Source: an uncultured Lachnospiraceae bacterium
Lineage (GTDB): Bacteria; Bacillota; Clostridia; Lachnospirales; Lachnospiraceae
Assembly: GCA_910585075.1 (NCBI GenBank)
Contig: CAJUED010000025.1
Span: forward strand, 1 to 53,145
Direction: 5' to 3'
Length of the DNA stretch: 53,145 nt
The notes beneath the pieces are model-generated. The model worked only from the letters and a program-made list of their open reading frames with translations, was not told the origin of the DNA and searched no databases. Of the stretch, positions 8,732 to 16,851 are shown piece by piece. Made by a program: the position numbers and the translations under genes. The stretch's first letter is position 1; each line of letters begins with the position of its first letter.

Positions 8732-9655
8732 ATGAGCAAATATGTAATTGAAACCAAAAACCTTACCAAACAATACGGAACACAAAAGAGCGTCGCTAAC
8801 CTGAATATCCATGTCAGACAAGGGCGTATTTACGGTCTGCTTGGCAGAAACGGGGCCGGGAAGACCACAACCATGAAAATGCTGCTGGGGCTGACACGGC
8901 CCACCTCCGGGAAGGTGACCATCTGGGGGAAGCCCTTCGCTTCAAATGAAAAGAAGCTTCTACCCCGGATTGGCAGCCTAATTGAATCCCCCGGCTTTTA
9001 TCCCAACCTGACCGCCACGGAAAATCTGCGCATTTTTGCCACTCTGCGCGGCGTGCCAAACCGCAACGCAATCAAAAATGCTCTTGACCTAGTTGGTCTG
9101 CCCTACAAGGATAAAAAGCTGTTTGCGCAGTATTCACTTGGCATGAAGCAGAGGCTGGCCATTGCCCTTGCCATTATGCACGACCCGGAGCTTTTGATTC
9201 TGGACGAGCCAATCAACGGCCTTGACCCCATCGGTATTGCGGAGGTGCGCTCCTTTATCCGAAGCCTTTGTAATGAGCGGGGAAAAACCATCCTGATTTC
9301 CAGCCACATCCTCTCCGAGATTGCACTTTTAGCTGACGATATTGGGATTATTGACCATGGTACGCTCTTAGAGGAAGAAAGCCTTGCGGAGCTGGAAGCA
9401 AAAAGCAGTAAACACATCCGTTTTACGGTTTCCGATACGGCTCAGGCGGCAAGAATTTTGGAATGCAGTTTCCACGAGGACCGGTTTACCATACAGGATG
9501 ACCACAATATGCGGCTGCATCATCCGGATATTTCCGTTGGAAAAATCGTCACCGCTTTTGTGGAGAACGGCCTGGAGGTGTCACAGGCCGCAGCCTTCGA
9601 GGAAAGCCTGGAGGATTATTTTAAACGTGTGACTGGGGGTGAGGGGATTGCTTAA
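8732..9655 (+). CDS. ABC transporter ATPase, peptide/bacitracin-resistance type
   Basis: 307 aa. Walker A GRNGAGKTT (38-46), signature SLGMKQR, Walker B LLILDEP, and the switch histidine in ILISSH are all intact. The last 90 residues form the extra C-terminal domain typical of BcrA-like ATPases. ATG 8732 follows AAAAGGAGG by 7 nt. The gene overlaps the next permease gene. With two ABC-2-type permeases it forms a BcrAB/LanFEG/CprABC-like exporter that would remove or repel peptide antibiotics at the membrane. The substrate is not known. Regulation by the upstream two-component pair is likely. Confidence 0.93.
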   Translation: MSKYVIETKNLTKQYGTQKSVANLNIHVRQGRIYGLLGRNGAGKTTTMKMLLGLTRPTSGKVTIWGKPFASNEKKLLPRIGSLIESPGFYPNLTATENLRIFATLRGVPNRNAIKNALDLVGLPYKDKKLFAQYSLGMKQRLAIALAIMHDPELLILDEPINGLDPIGIAEVRSFIRSLCNERGKTILISSHILSEIALLADDIGIIDHGTLLEEESLAELEAKSSKHIRFTVSDTAQAARILECSFHEDRFTIQDDHNMRLHHPDISVGKIVTAFVENGLEVSQAAAFEESLEDYFKRVTGGEGIA

Positions 9656-10436
9656 GCTGATTGTCTGCGAGTTTCAAAAATTAAAACGAAAGAAATTCAT
9701 TTTGCTGGTTGTCCTTTCTTCGTTTTTATTTCCTGTTCCTCTCACCATCATGATGACCATGCCGCAAATGACGGGGCGGTATGACAGCGACGCTGAAATT
9801 TTTAATGCCTGCTTTCAATTTATCATGGGCTATGGGGTGGAGCTGCTTTTGCCCTGTATCATTGGTGTGATTGCTGCTATGTTGTTTTTTATGGAGCGGG
9901 ATAATGATACCTTCAAAAATCTGCGCACCATTCCGGTGACCAGCACCCAAATGATTTTGGCAAAAATCACCGTTTTGTTTGTTGTGGGAGCCATTTTCAG
10001 CCTGTGCTCGGCCTTGGCCGCGATTGTATGCGGCTCTCTGGTATCCCAGGTGAACGGGATTCCATATAAGCTGCTGGTGGCGCTTGAAATGGGAATTTTT
10101 ACCACTGCCGGAACTTTACCGCTGATTGTCCTTGTTGTTTTCTTCAGCAGGACCTACATTTTTTCCGTTTTACTGTGTGTGTTTTACAGCGTTTTGAGTC
10201 TCACCGCGGAAACCGCTTTTGGCGTGCTGCCGAAGGCCCTGTGCTGGCTTATGCCCATTCCGCTGACCACCCTTTGGAGCGCAGGAGATATGGCAGCCCA
10301 CGGTGTTATGGATCTTACGGGCGCCCTTACCTATCTACAGCCTACAACCCTTCAGACAATCGCCATTTTAAGTATGGAGGCTCTGATTTCCGTCACAGTA
10401 ATTGATTTTTTGTATAAAAAGAGAGGGGATGAATGA
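9648..10436 (+). CDS. ABC-2 permease, first subunit
   Basis: 262 aa with about six membrane helices. TTG 9648 is preferred because GGGGG lies 8 nt before it and the resulting N-terminus, MLKLIVCEFQKLKRKK, is typical for these permeases. GTG 9639 is an alternative that lacks a clear ribosome-binding site. The gene overlaps the ATPase gene, which implies translational coupling. It is the LanE/BcrB-like membrane half of the exporter. Confidence 0.85.
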   Translation: MLKLIVCEFQKLKRKKFILLVVLSSFLFPVPLTIMMTMPQMTGRYDSDAEIFNACFQFIMGYGVELLLPCIIGVIAAMLFFMERDNDTFKNLRTIPVTSTQMILAKITVLFVVGAIFSLCSALAAIVCGSLVSQVNGIPYKLLVALEMGIFTTAGTLPLIVLVVFFSRTYIFSVLLCVFYSVLSLTAETAFGVLPKALCWLMPIPLTTLWSAGDMAAHGVMDLTGALTYLQPTTLQTIAILSMEALISVTVIDFLYKKRGDE

Positions 10437-10437
10437 T

Positions 10438-11217
10438 ATGCTTCGCATGACCAAAGTTGAGATTCTAAAGTTAAAGCGGTATCACATGATATGGGCCGGC
10501 GTACTCTTAATGCTGCTCTCCGTCCTGCTGACAATATTTTCTACTACGGCACTTGACGGCACCATCTGGACATTTGCCTTTTTTACGGAGCAGGTAATCA
10601 AAAACAATGTAACTATGATTTTTCCCATGTGCATTACCCTGATTGCCGGATATATCATAGCAAGAGAAGAAAAAGACGATACGCTGAAAAGTATTTTGAC
10701 CATTCCGGTTTCTTACAACAGTTTGTTGTGGGGAAAGTTGTTTGTCTGTGCGCTGCTTTCTTTGCTTTTTGGACTGGCAAGCGCCATATTCACGGTAATT
10801 GCCAATTTTATACTGGGATTTCCGGGACTTTCCCTGACGTCCGCACTGCAGACATTTGTTCAGATTATTTCAAACTGCCTGTTTCTGTACATTGCGGTAA
10901 TGCCGGTGATTGCCTTTGCCGCCCGCCTGTCAAACGGCGCTATGACAGGGACGATCCTTGCTTTTGTCTACGGCTATGGCGGTATGTTTGCAGCCGGGAA
11001 TGCAACCCTGGCAAATATTTATCCTGTCACGGCAAGCCTGGGGTTGATTCGTTACCGAAGCTATGATTCGGCCGTACATTGGAATGCTTTTATCTGTGTG
11101 CTCAGTATGATAGCCGCATTGTTGATTTCCGTTGTTTTTGTCCTGACCGCAAAGAAAACCTTACCGGCCCGGACAGCGAAAAAGCGTAAAAGGGAGATAA
11201 CCAAAAAGGGGTGGTAA
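10438..11217 (+). CDS. ABC-2 permease, second subunit
   Basis: 259 aa with about six membrane helices and the family N-terminus MLRMTKVEILKLKRYH. ATG 10438 is 9 nt from GAGAGGGG and 1 nt after the preceding stop, so the two permeases are coupled. The C-terminus is strongly basic. It is the LanG-like second half of the exporter. It converges with the C45 hydrolase gene 30 bp away. Confidence 0.87.
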   Translation: MLRMTKVEILKLKRYHMIWAGVLLMLLSVLLTIFSTTALDGTIWTFAFFTEQVIKNNVTMIFPMCITLIAGYIIAREEKDDTLKSILTIPVSYNSLLWGKLFVCALLSLLFGLASAIFTVIANFILGFPGLSLTSALQTFVQIISNCLFLYIAVMPVIAFAARLSNGAMTGTILAFVYGYGGMFAAGNATLANIYPVTASLGLIRYRSYDSAVHWNAFICVLSMIAALLISVVFVLTAKKTLPARTAKKRKREITKKGW

Positions 11218-11248
11218 ACGGGGAATGGCTTCCGGGATGGAATACAGC

Positions 11249-12298
11249 TTAAAGAAAGCGTGAGACCTTACAAAGCCTGTTGTCCTGCACAAACCTCTTT
11301 CTCCTTGGATCCCCTTCCGCCCGGTAAATCACAAGACTCTCCAAATCAAATATGGAGCTCCAGACGGTTTCAAAATCCGGCTCATCATCATATTGGCACA
11401 TAAAACCGTACTCTCCCTTTAAAAGCTGTTTGGTGGTTTCAATGTAATCCTCTTTTATCCGTCCCTGTGAAAAGCTGTCCATGACCGTCCGGTATCTTTT
11501 GTGGGAATCGTAATCATTCCCGTGGGCGTCATCATATTTTTCCATGTCACCAGACGTAAAGCTGTTGACCGCACAGACAATCCTGCCGCCGCCAAGGCTT
11601 TCCGCCTGCCGGACCTTTTTTACCGAGGGTGTGCACTGAACCACCGCCATTTCACCGCTTTTATCCGCAAGCAAAATATTACAGTTGGAGGCGGTGGGCA
11701 AATTTAAGAGCAGAGAAAGAGCCTGCTTTGTATCCTTTGCCTTTTCAAGCAGATATCTCACAATAAAGCAGGAATTAAATCCCGGCCGTATTTTGGAGGT
11801 CGCAGTCATCACAAATGTCATTGCAACCGCAAGGCCATGTTCGTTGAGCCCTTCTTCCCCATTGATAAAAGAGGATGTTGTGATGTTAAACCGATTGCTG
11901 TTTATCGGGGCATAGATTTCGCTCTTGCTTCCATCCCGCAGATAAGGGGGCAGATCATTATTTCTCCCGTATATCACCCTGCCCTCTTTTGAACAGGCAA
12001 AGGCCGTGCAGCCCCGAATCTCAACGGGAATATTTTGCTCCAGATTATACATACAGCAGCCCATACACAACATCCAGGATGCAAAGCGCAGATAATCCAT
12101 GCCTATGGTGTCGCTGACTCCTTTGATTTCCTCACATACCTCCGGGAAAAATTCTCTTAATATGGCTTCGCTGTGCCTTCCATGCTCCAGCTGAAACGCA
12201 TCCAATACAAGCGGAAAAGATATACGGCCTCTGTTAAAAATCCTTCCGCGCTTTGCGCCCATTTCATAGTGACTGCCTTTTAATCTTAAGTGATACAT
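11249..12298 (-). CDS. C45-type (AAT-like) linear amide hydrolase
   Basis: 349 aa. IRGCTAF puts a candidate N-terminal-nucleophile cysteine at about residue 97 behind a glycine, matching the autocatalytic Gly-Cys cleavage site of the acyl-CoA:6-aminopenicillanic acid acyltransferase (C45) family, followed by GRNNDL and NEHGLAVAM. Such enzymes cleave or transfer acyl groups on amides; bacterial substrates are mostly unknown. ATG 12298 follows GGGGGG by 7 nt; a longer reading up to 12403 would translate through a hairpin and was rejected. No signal peptide, so the protein is cytoplasmic. It is a single gene between an AraC regulator and the ABC operon. Confidence 0.82.
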   Translation of the reverse strand: MYHLRLKGSHYEMGAKRGRIFNRGRISFPLVLDAFQLEHGRHSEAILREFFPEVCEEIKGVSDTIGMDYLRFASWMLCMGCCMYNLEQNIPVEIRGCTAFACSKEGRVIYGRNNDLPPYLRDGSKSEIYAPINSNRFNITTSSFINGEEGLNEHGLAVAMTFVMTATSKIRPGFNSCFIVRYLLEKAKDTKQALSLLLNLPTASNCNILLADKSGEMAVVQCTPSVKKVRQAESLGGGRIVCAVNSFTSGDMEKYDDAHGNDYDSHKRYRTVMDSFSQGRIKEDYIETTKQLLKGEYGFMCQYDDEPDFETVWSSIFDLESLVIYRAEGDPRRKRFVQDNRLCKVSRFL

Positions 12299-12349
12299 TC
12301 TTATACCCCCCTGCATATCGCATGCCATGCCTGCGATACTCCACCAATA

Positions 12350-12379
12350 AAAAGTTTGAAAGTTTGCTTTCAAACTTTT
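12350..12379 (-). terminator. AT-rich terminator after the AraC-type gene
   Basis: A perfect 13-bp stem (AAAAGTTTGAAAG and its complement) with loop CAAA is followed on the minus strand by TATT. It lies 53 nt past the regulator's stop codon and before the C45 gene. Confidence 0.6.
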
Positions 12380-12431
12380 CCTCCATTTCGAAGCGTTTTT
12401 CATTGTATTTGACGTAAGACATATTTACTAA

Positions 12432-13433
12432 CTATTTGCCCCTATTTTCCCTGCTAATGGCGATCCATACCTCCGAATGTCCCTGCTCCCGGCCCCTGTC
12501 GTCAATAGGATACACTTCTATATCCGGCAGCTCTCCATACTTGTAGCCGGAAAAGGGCAGCAATTCCATGAAAAACCTTCTGAATACACTCTGCACATCC
12601 TCTTTAAAAGATCCCTCATTCTCAAAAATAACCCAAGTGGAGGCGGGAATTTCATATTCATACATACCAGAAGGAGCCGGTGCATCTGTGGCAACGCCTA
12701 TATAATAGTAGATTTCTCTGGGATTCTCATACACACTGATTCCCAAAATTTCCCCAGGGGCCTGACCGGGATTCCGGTTAAGCTTCTCAGAAAGAGTCAG
12801 TTCAGGTTTCCTCCGGGAACTTTGGTCAGAAATCTGATTGGAAACCTGTTCAGAAGCCCGGCAGGCACACCTGTCATGTTTCGGACTTGGCTCCTTATAA
12901 AAAAGCCTGCATATTTCTTCAAACTGCTCTCCCTGTAAAAAGGTTTTCCAAAATCGGGGAACTATCCTCCGGTTTTCCTCCATATCAGAAGTCAATAAAA
13001 TGCGGGTGCCTACAATGCGTATGGACGGTTTTTCCGTAATATGGTAGGCCATTGGCTTTTCTCCGGTTACTTCCACCCGAAACCGGATAGCAGGATAGGC
13101 CTGCAAAACACTGTCCGCAGATTTGGCCGCCGTAGGCGTAATGCCGTGGACTTTTTGAAAGGCACGGTTAAATGCAGTGGGTGAGGAATATCCGTACTTC
13201 AGCGCAATATCTATGACTTTTCCCTCCGTCCTGCGCAGTTCAAATGCGGCCTGGGTCATTTTCCGGCGGCGTATGTACTCAGGAAGCGATACCCCGGCGG
13301 CATAGGAAAACACGCGCTGAAAATAATAGGATGAGCAACATGCAATGCGGGCCGCCTCGTCATAGGATATTTCCTTGTCCAGATTTTCTTCTATGTAATC
13401 GATGGCTGCGCCAAGCCTTTGTAGCCATTCCAT
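12432..13433 (-). CDS. AraC-family regulator with GyrI-like effector domain
   Basis: 333 aa. The N-terminal 100 residues contain two helix-turn-helix motifs of the AraC type (DEAARIACCSSYYFQRVF and KYGYSSPTAFNRAFQKVHG). Residues about 120-330 form a GyrI-like (Rob-type) effector-binding domain that usually binds small hydrophobic or drug-like molecules. The segment around 195-225 is a low-complexity insertion rich in Ser, Gln and Arg. ATG 13433 follows GGGAGG. No clear target operator was found. It may control the neighbouring C45 gene, but that is only proximity. Confidence 0.85.
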   Translation of the reverse strand: MEWLQRLGAAIDYIEENLDKEISYDEAARIACCSSYYFQRVFSYAAGVSLPEYIRRRKMTQAAFELRRTEGKVIDIALKYGYSSPTAFNRAFQKVHGITPTAAKSADSVLQAYPAIRFRVEVTGEKPMAYHITEKPSIRIVGTRILLTSDMEENRRIVPRFWKTFLQGEQFEEICRLFYKEPSPKHDRCACRASEQVSNQISDQSSRRKPELTLSEKLNRNPGQAPGEILGISVYENPREIYYYIGVATDAPAPSGMYEYEIPASTWVIFENEGSFKEDVQSVFRRFFMELLPFSGYKYGELPDIEVYPIDDRGREQGHSEVWIAISRENRGK

Positions 13434-13575
13434 CCATTCACCTCCCTATGCCTATAAACAAGAATACTCCAAACAGGTTTATACTTCCTCTCTTTTTCTG
13501 TCATCTTTTGTAAACTCGGCTTACTATAAAAGTACGTTTCACAGTGCAAAAATATCTCTCCCATTGTGCTTCGGC

Positions 13576-13926
13576 TTATGGAATAAGGCTTGTATCTTTT
13601 CCGACGATCAGGTCATAGCTTTCTGCTATCATCCTCTTGATTTCTTTATCCGGTATCGTTCCGTCCAATATGATGGAATTCCAGTGCTCCTTGTTCTGGT
13701 GATATCCGGGCACCACGGAAGGGTAGGCGTCTCTCCAAAAGTCCCGCCACTGTGGCAAAACCTTCACATTTACCCATATATGCCCGTTCCTCTCATAAGT
13801 CCAGGCGAAGGCCTTTTTATTTTTCCGATACCTAAGCAGTACCCAGTTGTTATCGTGGAATGGCATATCCACATATACGTCAGGAAAAGTTAATCCATAA
13901 TCTAAAATATCTTTTCGTTCTTTCAT
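13576..13926 (-). CDS. MmcQ/YjbR family protein
   Basis: 116 aa. The pattern FPDVYVDMPFHDNNWVLLRY, then WVNVKV, then PGYHQNKEHWNSIILDG matches the YjbR fold, a CyaY-like family annotated as possibly DNA-binding. ATG 13926 follows GGAGAAAACAG; an ATG 24 nt upstream lacks a site. Single gene, function unknown. Confidence 0.82.
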   Translation of the reverse strand: MKERKDILDYGLTFPDVYVDMPFHDNNWVLLRYRKNKKAFAWTYERNGHIWVNVKVLPQWRDFWRDAYPSVVPGYHQNKEHWNSIILDGTIPDKEIKRMIAESYDLIVGKDTSLIP

Positions 13927-14019
13927 CTGTTTTCTCCATTTCGTCATCATAAAAACTTGCCTATGAAAAATTGCTTTTATTATATTGAAAAGAGTACGAA
14001 AGTCAAGGAGTGAAAAATC

Positions 14020-14433
14020 ATGCAGTCGATTTATAAGAATTTATATCAGTTTTCCGTCTACATCCCGAACATGGACTTTACCATCCACCAATATCTGCTG
14101 GCCTGTGAGCCCTCCGTTTTATTCGCAACAGGTACCCTCCGACAGGCAAGTAACATATTACCCCAAATCAAAGATATTCTAAACGGCCGGCAGCTCCGGT
14201 ATATCTTTGTATCTCATGTTGAGTCCGACGAGTGCGGCGGGATTTTTTACAGTGCAGACCTTATGCTCCGCTTTGGGAATGGGACGGCGTCCGTCATAAA
14301 TGGCAATTGGAGGGATGAGGTTTTCGGTATAGACGAAAAACGAATTCCAGTGATAGCCGAATTGGAAAAGCTGAAACAGACACTACGAACGGTCAATCCA
14401 AAATTTGTCGCGGTGGGACATGGTTTTGTATAA
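14020..14433 (+). CDS. MBL-fold metallohydrolase, apparently internally deleted
   Basis: 137 aa, shorter than MBL-fold proteins of about 200 aa. The N-terminal strands and FVSHVESDECGG match the first metal-binding loop of flavodiiron-type MBL proteins, but this runs directly into IFYSADLMLRFG, which normally lies some 60-70 residues later. The end NPKFVAVGHGF is the family C-terminus. The frame is open and the ribosome-binding site is good (AAGGAG), so a shortened protein could still be made. The missing middle should remove metal ligands and activity. The deletion is my inference from remembered family architecture. Confidence 0.6.
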   Translation: MQSIYKNLYQFSVYIPNMDFTIHQYLLACEPSVLFATGTLRQASNILPQIKDILNGRQLRYIFVSHVESDECGGIFYSADLMLRFGNGTASVINGNWRDEVFGIDEKRIPVIAELEKLKQTLRTVNPKFVAVGHGFV

Positions 14434-14554
14434 AATGCGAAAACATATGAAAACATACCAATGCTGTCTTACTCTACAAGACAGCTAATTGGACACTGCT
14501 ACTCTCTGCAAGGCGATACCATATAGGCTCATATAAAGTTCTCCGTAAATTTAA

Positions 14555-14583
14555 TTGACATACTCTTTTTCAATTTATATAAT
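14555..14583 (+). promoter_or_regulatory. Consensus promoter of the antitoxin RNA
   Basis: TTGACA (14555-14560), exactly 17 bp, then TATAAT (14578-14583): a perfect sigma-A promoter. Transcription should begin near 14590. Confidence 0.8.
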
Positions 14584-14589
14584 AATAAC

Positions 14590-14700
14590 ACAGATGAGTA
14601 ATCATCAGGTGAGTCCTACCAATAAGTGGAACCGATAAGAGAGTATACCATTGCGATGGATACTACCTAAGGGCTATGCTTTCGCGTAGCCTTTTGTGTT
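14590..14700 (+). ncRNA. Type III antitoxin RNA (ToxI/CptI-like), predicted
   Basis: About 110 nt between a perfect promoter and a terminator, directly before the toxin gene. Two degenerate units of about 30 nt begin at 14612 and 14642; both start AGT, contain TACCA and then TGG, and can form a small hairpin (CCA/TGG at 14619-14629 and GTAT.CCAT/ATGG.ATAC at 14642-14663). A GATGA-GTAA-TCATC hairpin precedes them. Type III antitoxins are short tandem repeats that are cut by the toxin and bind it as pseudoknots. Exact repeat borders cannot be fixed from one sequence. Confidence 0.7.
14672..14697 (+). terminator. Attenuating terminator between antitoxin RNA and toxin
   Basis: GGCTATGC-TTTC-GCGTAGCC (one wobble pair) followed by TTTTGTGTT. 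In type III systems a leaky terminator here sets the excess of RNA over toxin mRNA. It ends 10 nt before the toxin's ribosome-binding site. Confidence 0.8.
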
Positions 14701-14719
14701 ACTACGAAGGAGCTATATT

Positions 14720-15301
14720 GTGAGTAAACGGCTAAAACTTTATAATGTGAATCTAAAATATATAAGAAATTTGCATAATGTGGATAGTCATGTACCTTCT
14801 ATCTCCCCACAAATAGGAAAGCAAAACAGGCCCTTTCTTGGAATAATTGTTATGGTAAATGGTTTCAAATATTGTATCCCACTTTCTTCATATTCTGTTA
14901 CCAAAAGCAAAGAGCTCAATTCCATTCGTGAGAATATCACCCTCCGTAAAATACGCGATAATAATGGTAAGGTTTTGGCAGTTTTAAATCTGAATAATAT
15001 GATACCCGTTCGGGACGCATACATAATAGAGATTGACCTTAAAATCAAACCTTCCGATTCCTTATCTGTTAAACAATGGAAAAAGTTATGTATCAAAGAG
15101 CTTAATTGGTGCCAGTCAAATCATTCTGAAATCGAACGTCTCGCAAATGAACTACATCATAAATACTGTTCTGGTGAATCCTTTCAAAAAAGAAAAATCT
15201 GTTTAAATTTCCCGGCTCTGGAAATCGAATGTAATAAAAAAAAGAAACTCGGTAATCACTCATTTTCTTATCATCCTCCCTGCCGAAAAACCGGCAAGTA
15301 A
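14720..15301 (+). CDS. Type III toxin, ToxN/AbiQ-family endoribonuclease
   Basis: 193 aa. The N-terminal half carries the family signature in order: a YIRNLHNVDSHVP-type start, RPFLGI (37-42), GFKYCIPLSS (48-57) and LNNMIPV (91-97). These proteins are RNases that cleave mRNA and are neutralised by their own processed RNA; several abort phage infection. GTG 14720 has AAGGAG 7 nt upstream. The C-terminal 40 residues are basic and longer than in ToxN (about 170 aa). A weak hairpin (15281-15296) overlaps the end of the gene. The upstream RNA, promoter and terminator complete the locus. Whether it is closer to ToxN, CptN or TenpN needs alignment. Confidence 0.85.
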   Translation: MSKRLKLYNVNLKYIRNLHNVDSHVPSISPQIGKQNRPFLGIIVMVNGFKYCIPLSSYSVTKSKELNSIRENITLRKIRDNNGKVLAVLNLNNMIPVRDAYIIEIDLKIKPSDSLSVKQWKKLCIKELNWCQSNHSEIERLANELHHKYCSGESFQKRKICLNFPALEIECNKKKKLGNHSFSYHPPCRKTGK

Positions 15302-15356
15302 TTTTGCCATATGAATCGAACTTCACCACGCTTCGCGAATCGGCTATTGAATAAAA

Positions 15357-15396
15357 ATACCTCTGCATATGCCTTTCCCGACACACGCAGAGGTAT
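15357..15396 (-). terminator. Terminator of the GPH symporter gene
   Basis: On the minus strand GATACCTCTGC pairs with GCAGAGGTAT and is followed by TTTTTATT. It separates the convergent toxin and symporter genes. Its ACCTCTGC arm recurs at 5341-5380. Confidence 0.8.
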
Positions 15397-15429
15397 CATT
15401 CTTACTCCCCTAAATATTTTTCAATTCAT

Positions 15430-16794
15430 TCAGGCTTTTGCCCTTTCGTCCAAATCCTTGCGGATTTCATTATATTTTTCATTTGTAATCTCATAAAATG
15501 CCATGGAAATAAGGGATGCGATATATCCTAAAATTGGCATTCCAAACCGCAAAAATACAATCATATTCTGTACGGTATCAGGCTGTTCCTGATTTGCCAC
15601 AAAGCCCACCAGTCCAAGGAAAAAGCTTGCGATAAATCCGCCGATTGCCATACCAAACTTATTGATAAATGTCAGGGATGAAGACATCAGTCCGTCCGCA
15701 CGCTGTCCAAATTTCCACTCGGCATAATCGGAGCATTCGGGTAACATTGCCCATCCAAGGTTAGAGGGGATTTTGGAGATAAATCCAAATGCCGCCATTG
15801 CCGTCATCAGAACCATCACAGTTGGGTTTTTCACAAACAGGGTAACCGCCAAAGGAATGATGGACAGGCAGCTTCCCAGCCAGTACAGTCTTTTCTTTCC
15901 AAACCATTTGGTCAAAATTGGAAGCAGGGGTATGGACACAATACCTGCAAACAGGATTGCCGAAGCAACTGTGGGAACCAAATCCTCACGATGGAGCACA
16001 TATTTAAAGTAATACATATTGACCGCACTGTAGGTAGCATTGGCCAAAACGTCGGTTCCAAAAGCAATCATTAACATCAGCATAGGTTTATTTTTAATCA
16101 GCAGCTGTAAATCTTTCAGCATGTTAAAAGACTGCTTTCCTTCCTGACCTGTCTCCTCACATTTGTCGTAAGGCTTTCCGCCCCATGCGCAAATCCAGAA
16201 AGAAACAGTTGTCAGAATACCAACCAGAGCGCCGTACATTGCCCATCCCTGTTTTCCGCCGCCGAAAGCTTCCACCAGGGGCAGTGCCATAATGGTGATG
16301 ATAAACTGTGAAACGGTTCCCATACCCTGTTTCCAGGATACAATCACGGTTCTCTGGTCCGGGTCCTGAGACATAACCGGCGTCAGGGAATGATAAGGAA
16401 TGTTTACCACTGTGGATGCCAGGGAATATGCGATATATACCACGTAAGCATACACAATCTTCATGTTGGGCGATAAGTCAGGGGCCGTAAACAGCAGGAA
16501 AATCAAAAGGCCCAAAACCGGCGCGCCAAAGATAATCCAGGGCCTGAACCGGCCGAATTTGCTGCGGGTGTGGTCGCCCATCATTCCCATAAGGGGGTCT
16601 GTAAAGGCGTCGATAAATCTGGATACCAGCATAAGTCCTGACACCACCATGGTGTCGATTCCAAAAATATCCGTATAGAAAAAGGTCAGATAGGACATCA
16701 CCAGGATAAATGCAAGGTTAGAGCCAAGTCCGCCAAAGGAATACTTAAAAACATCCGAAAATTTCGCTTTTGCATATGTATTTTTGTTGTTCAT
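15430..16794 (-). CDS. GPH-family sugar:cation symporter
   Basis: 454 aa with 12 predicted membrane helices. The N-terminal FKYSFGGLGSNLAF, SRFIDAFTDPLMG and RSKFGRFRPWIIFG motifs are those of the glycoside-pentoside-hexuronide:cation symporter family (MelB-like), including the cation-site aspartates. It would import a glycoside or uronide with Na+ or H+. ATG 16794 follows GAGGAAAAAT; in-frame codons further upstream translate the conserved leader and were not used. It lies 57 bp after the sulfatase gene on the same strand, so the likely substrate is a sugar related to the sulfatase's substrate (inference). Confidence 0.9.
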   Translation of the reverse strand: MNNKNTYAKAKFSDVFKYSFGGLGSNLAFILVMSYLTFFYTDIFGIDTMVVSGLMLVSRFIDAFTDPLMGMMGDHTRSKFGRFRPWIIFGAPVLGLLIFLLFTAPDLSPNMKIVYAYVVYIAYSLASTVVNIPYHSLTPVMSQDPDQRTVIVSWKQGMGTVSQFIITIMALPLVEAFGGGKQGWAMYGALVGILTTVSFWICAWGGKPYDKCEETGQEGKQSFNMLKDLQLLIKNKPMLMLMIAFGTDVLANATYSAVNMYYFKYVLHREDLVPTVASAILFAGIVSIPLLPILTKWFGKKRLYWLGSCLSIIPLAVTLFVKNPTVMVLMTAMAAFGFISKIPSNLGWAMLPECSDYAEWKFGQRADGLMSSSLTFINKFGMAIGGFIASFFLGLVGFVANQEQPDTVQNMIVFLRFGMPILGYIASLISMAFYEITNEKYNEIRKDLDERAKA

Positions 16795-16845
16795 ATTTTT
16801 CCTCATTTCTGCGCTGCTTTTTGCGCATTGCAAGTTTGTAGTTTT
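16795..16845 (-). promoter_or_regulatory. Structured 5' leader, copy B
   Basis: Lies between the sulfatase and symporter genes. Contains ACAAACTTG (a right arm only) and the core TGCGCAAAAAGCAGCGCAG, then AAATGAGG. The core folds alone as TGCGC / GCGCA. An ATGCGC (16828) opens an overlapping reading frame that runs into the symporter gene out of frame. Confidence 0.55.
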
Positions 16846-16851
16846 ATTTGT

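Noticed and set aside
11249..12403. Start of the C45 hydrolase at 12403
   Set aside because: The extension would encode a terminator-like hairpin; ATG 12298 has GGGGGG at the right distance and the family N-terminus.
14459..14493. CTGTCTT/AAGACAG hairpin before the antitoxin promoter
   Set aside because: Short stem, no T-run; may only end the MBL-fold transcript weakly.
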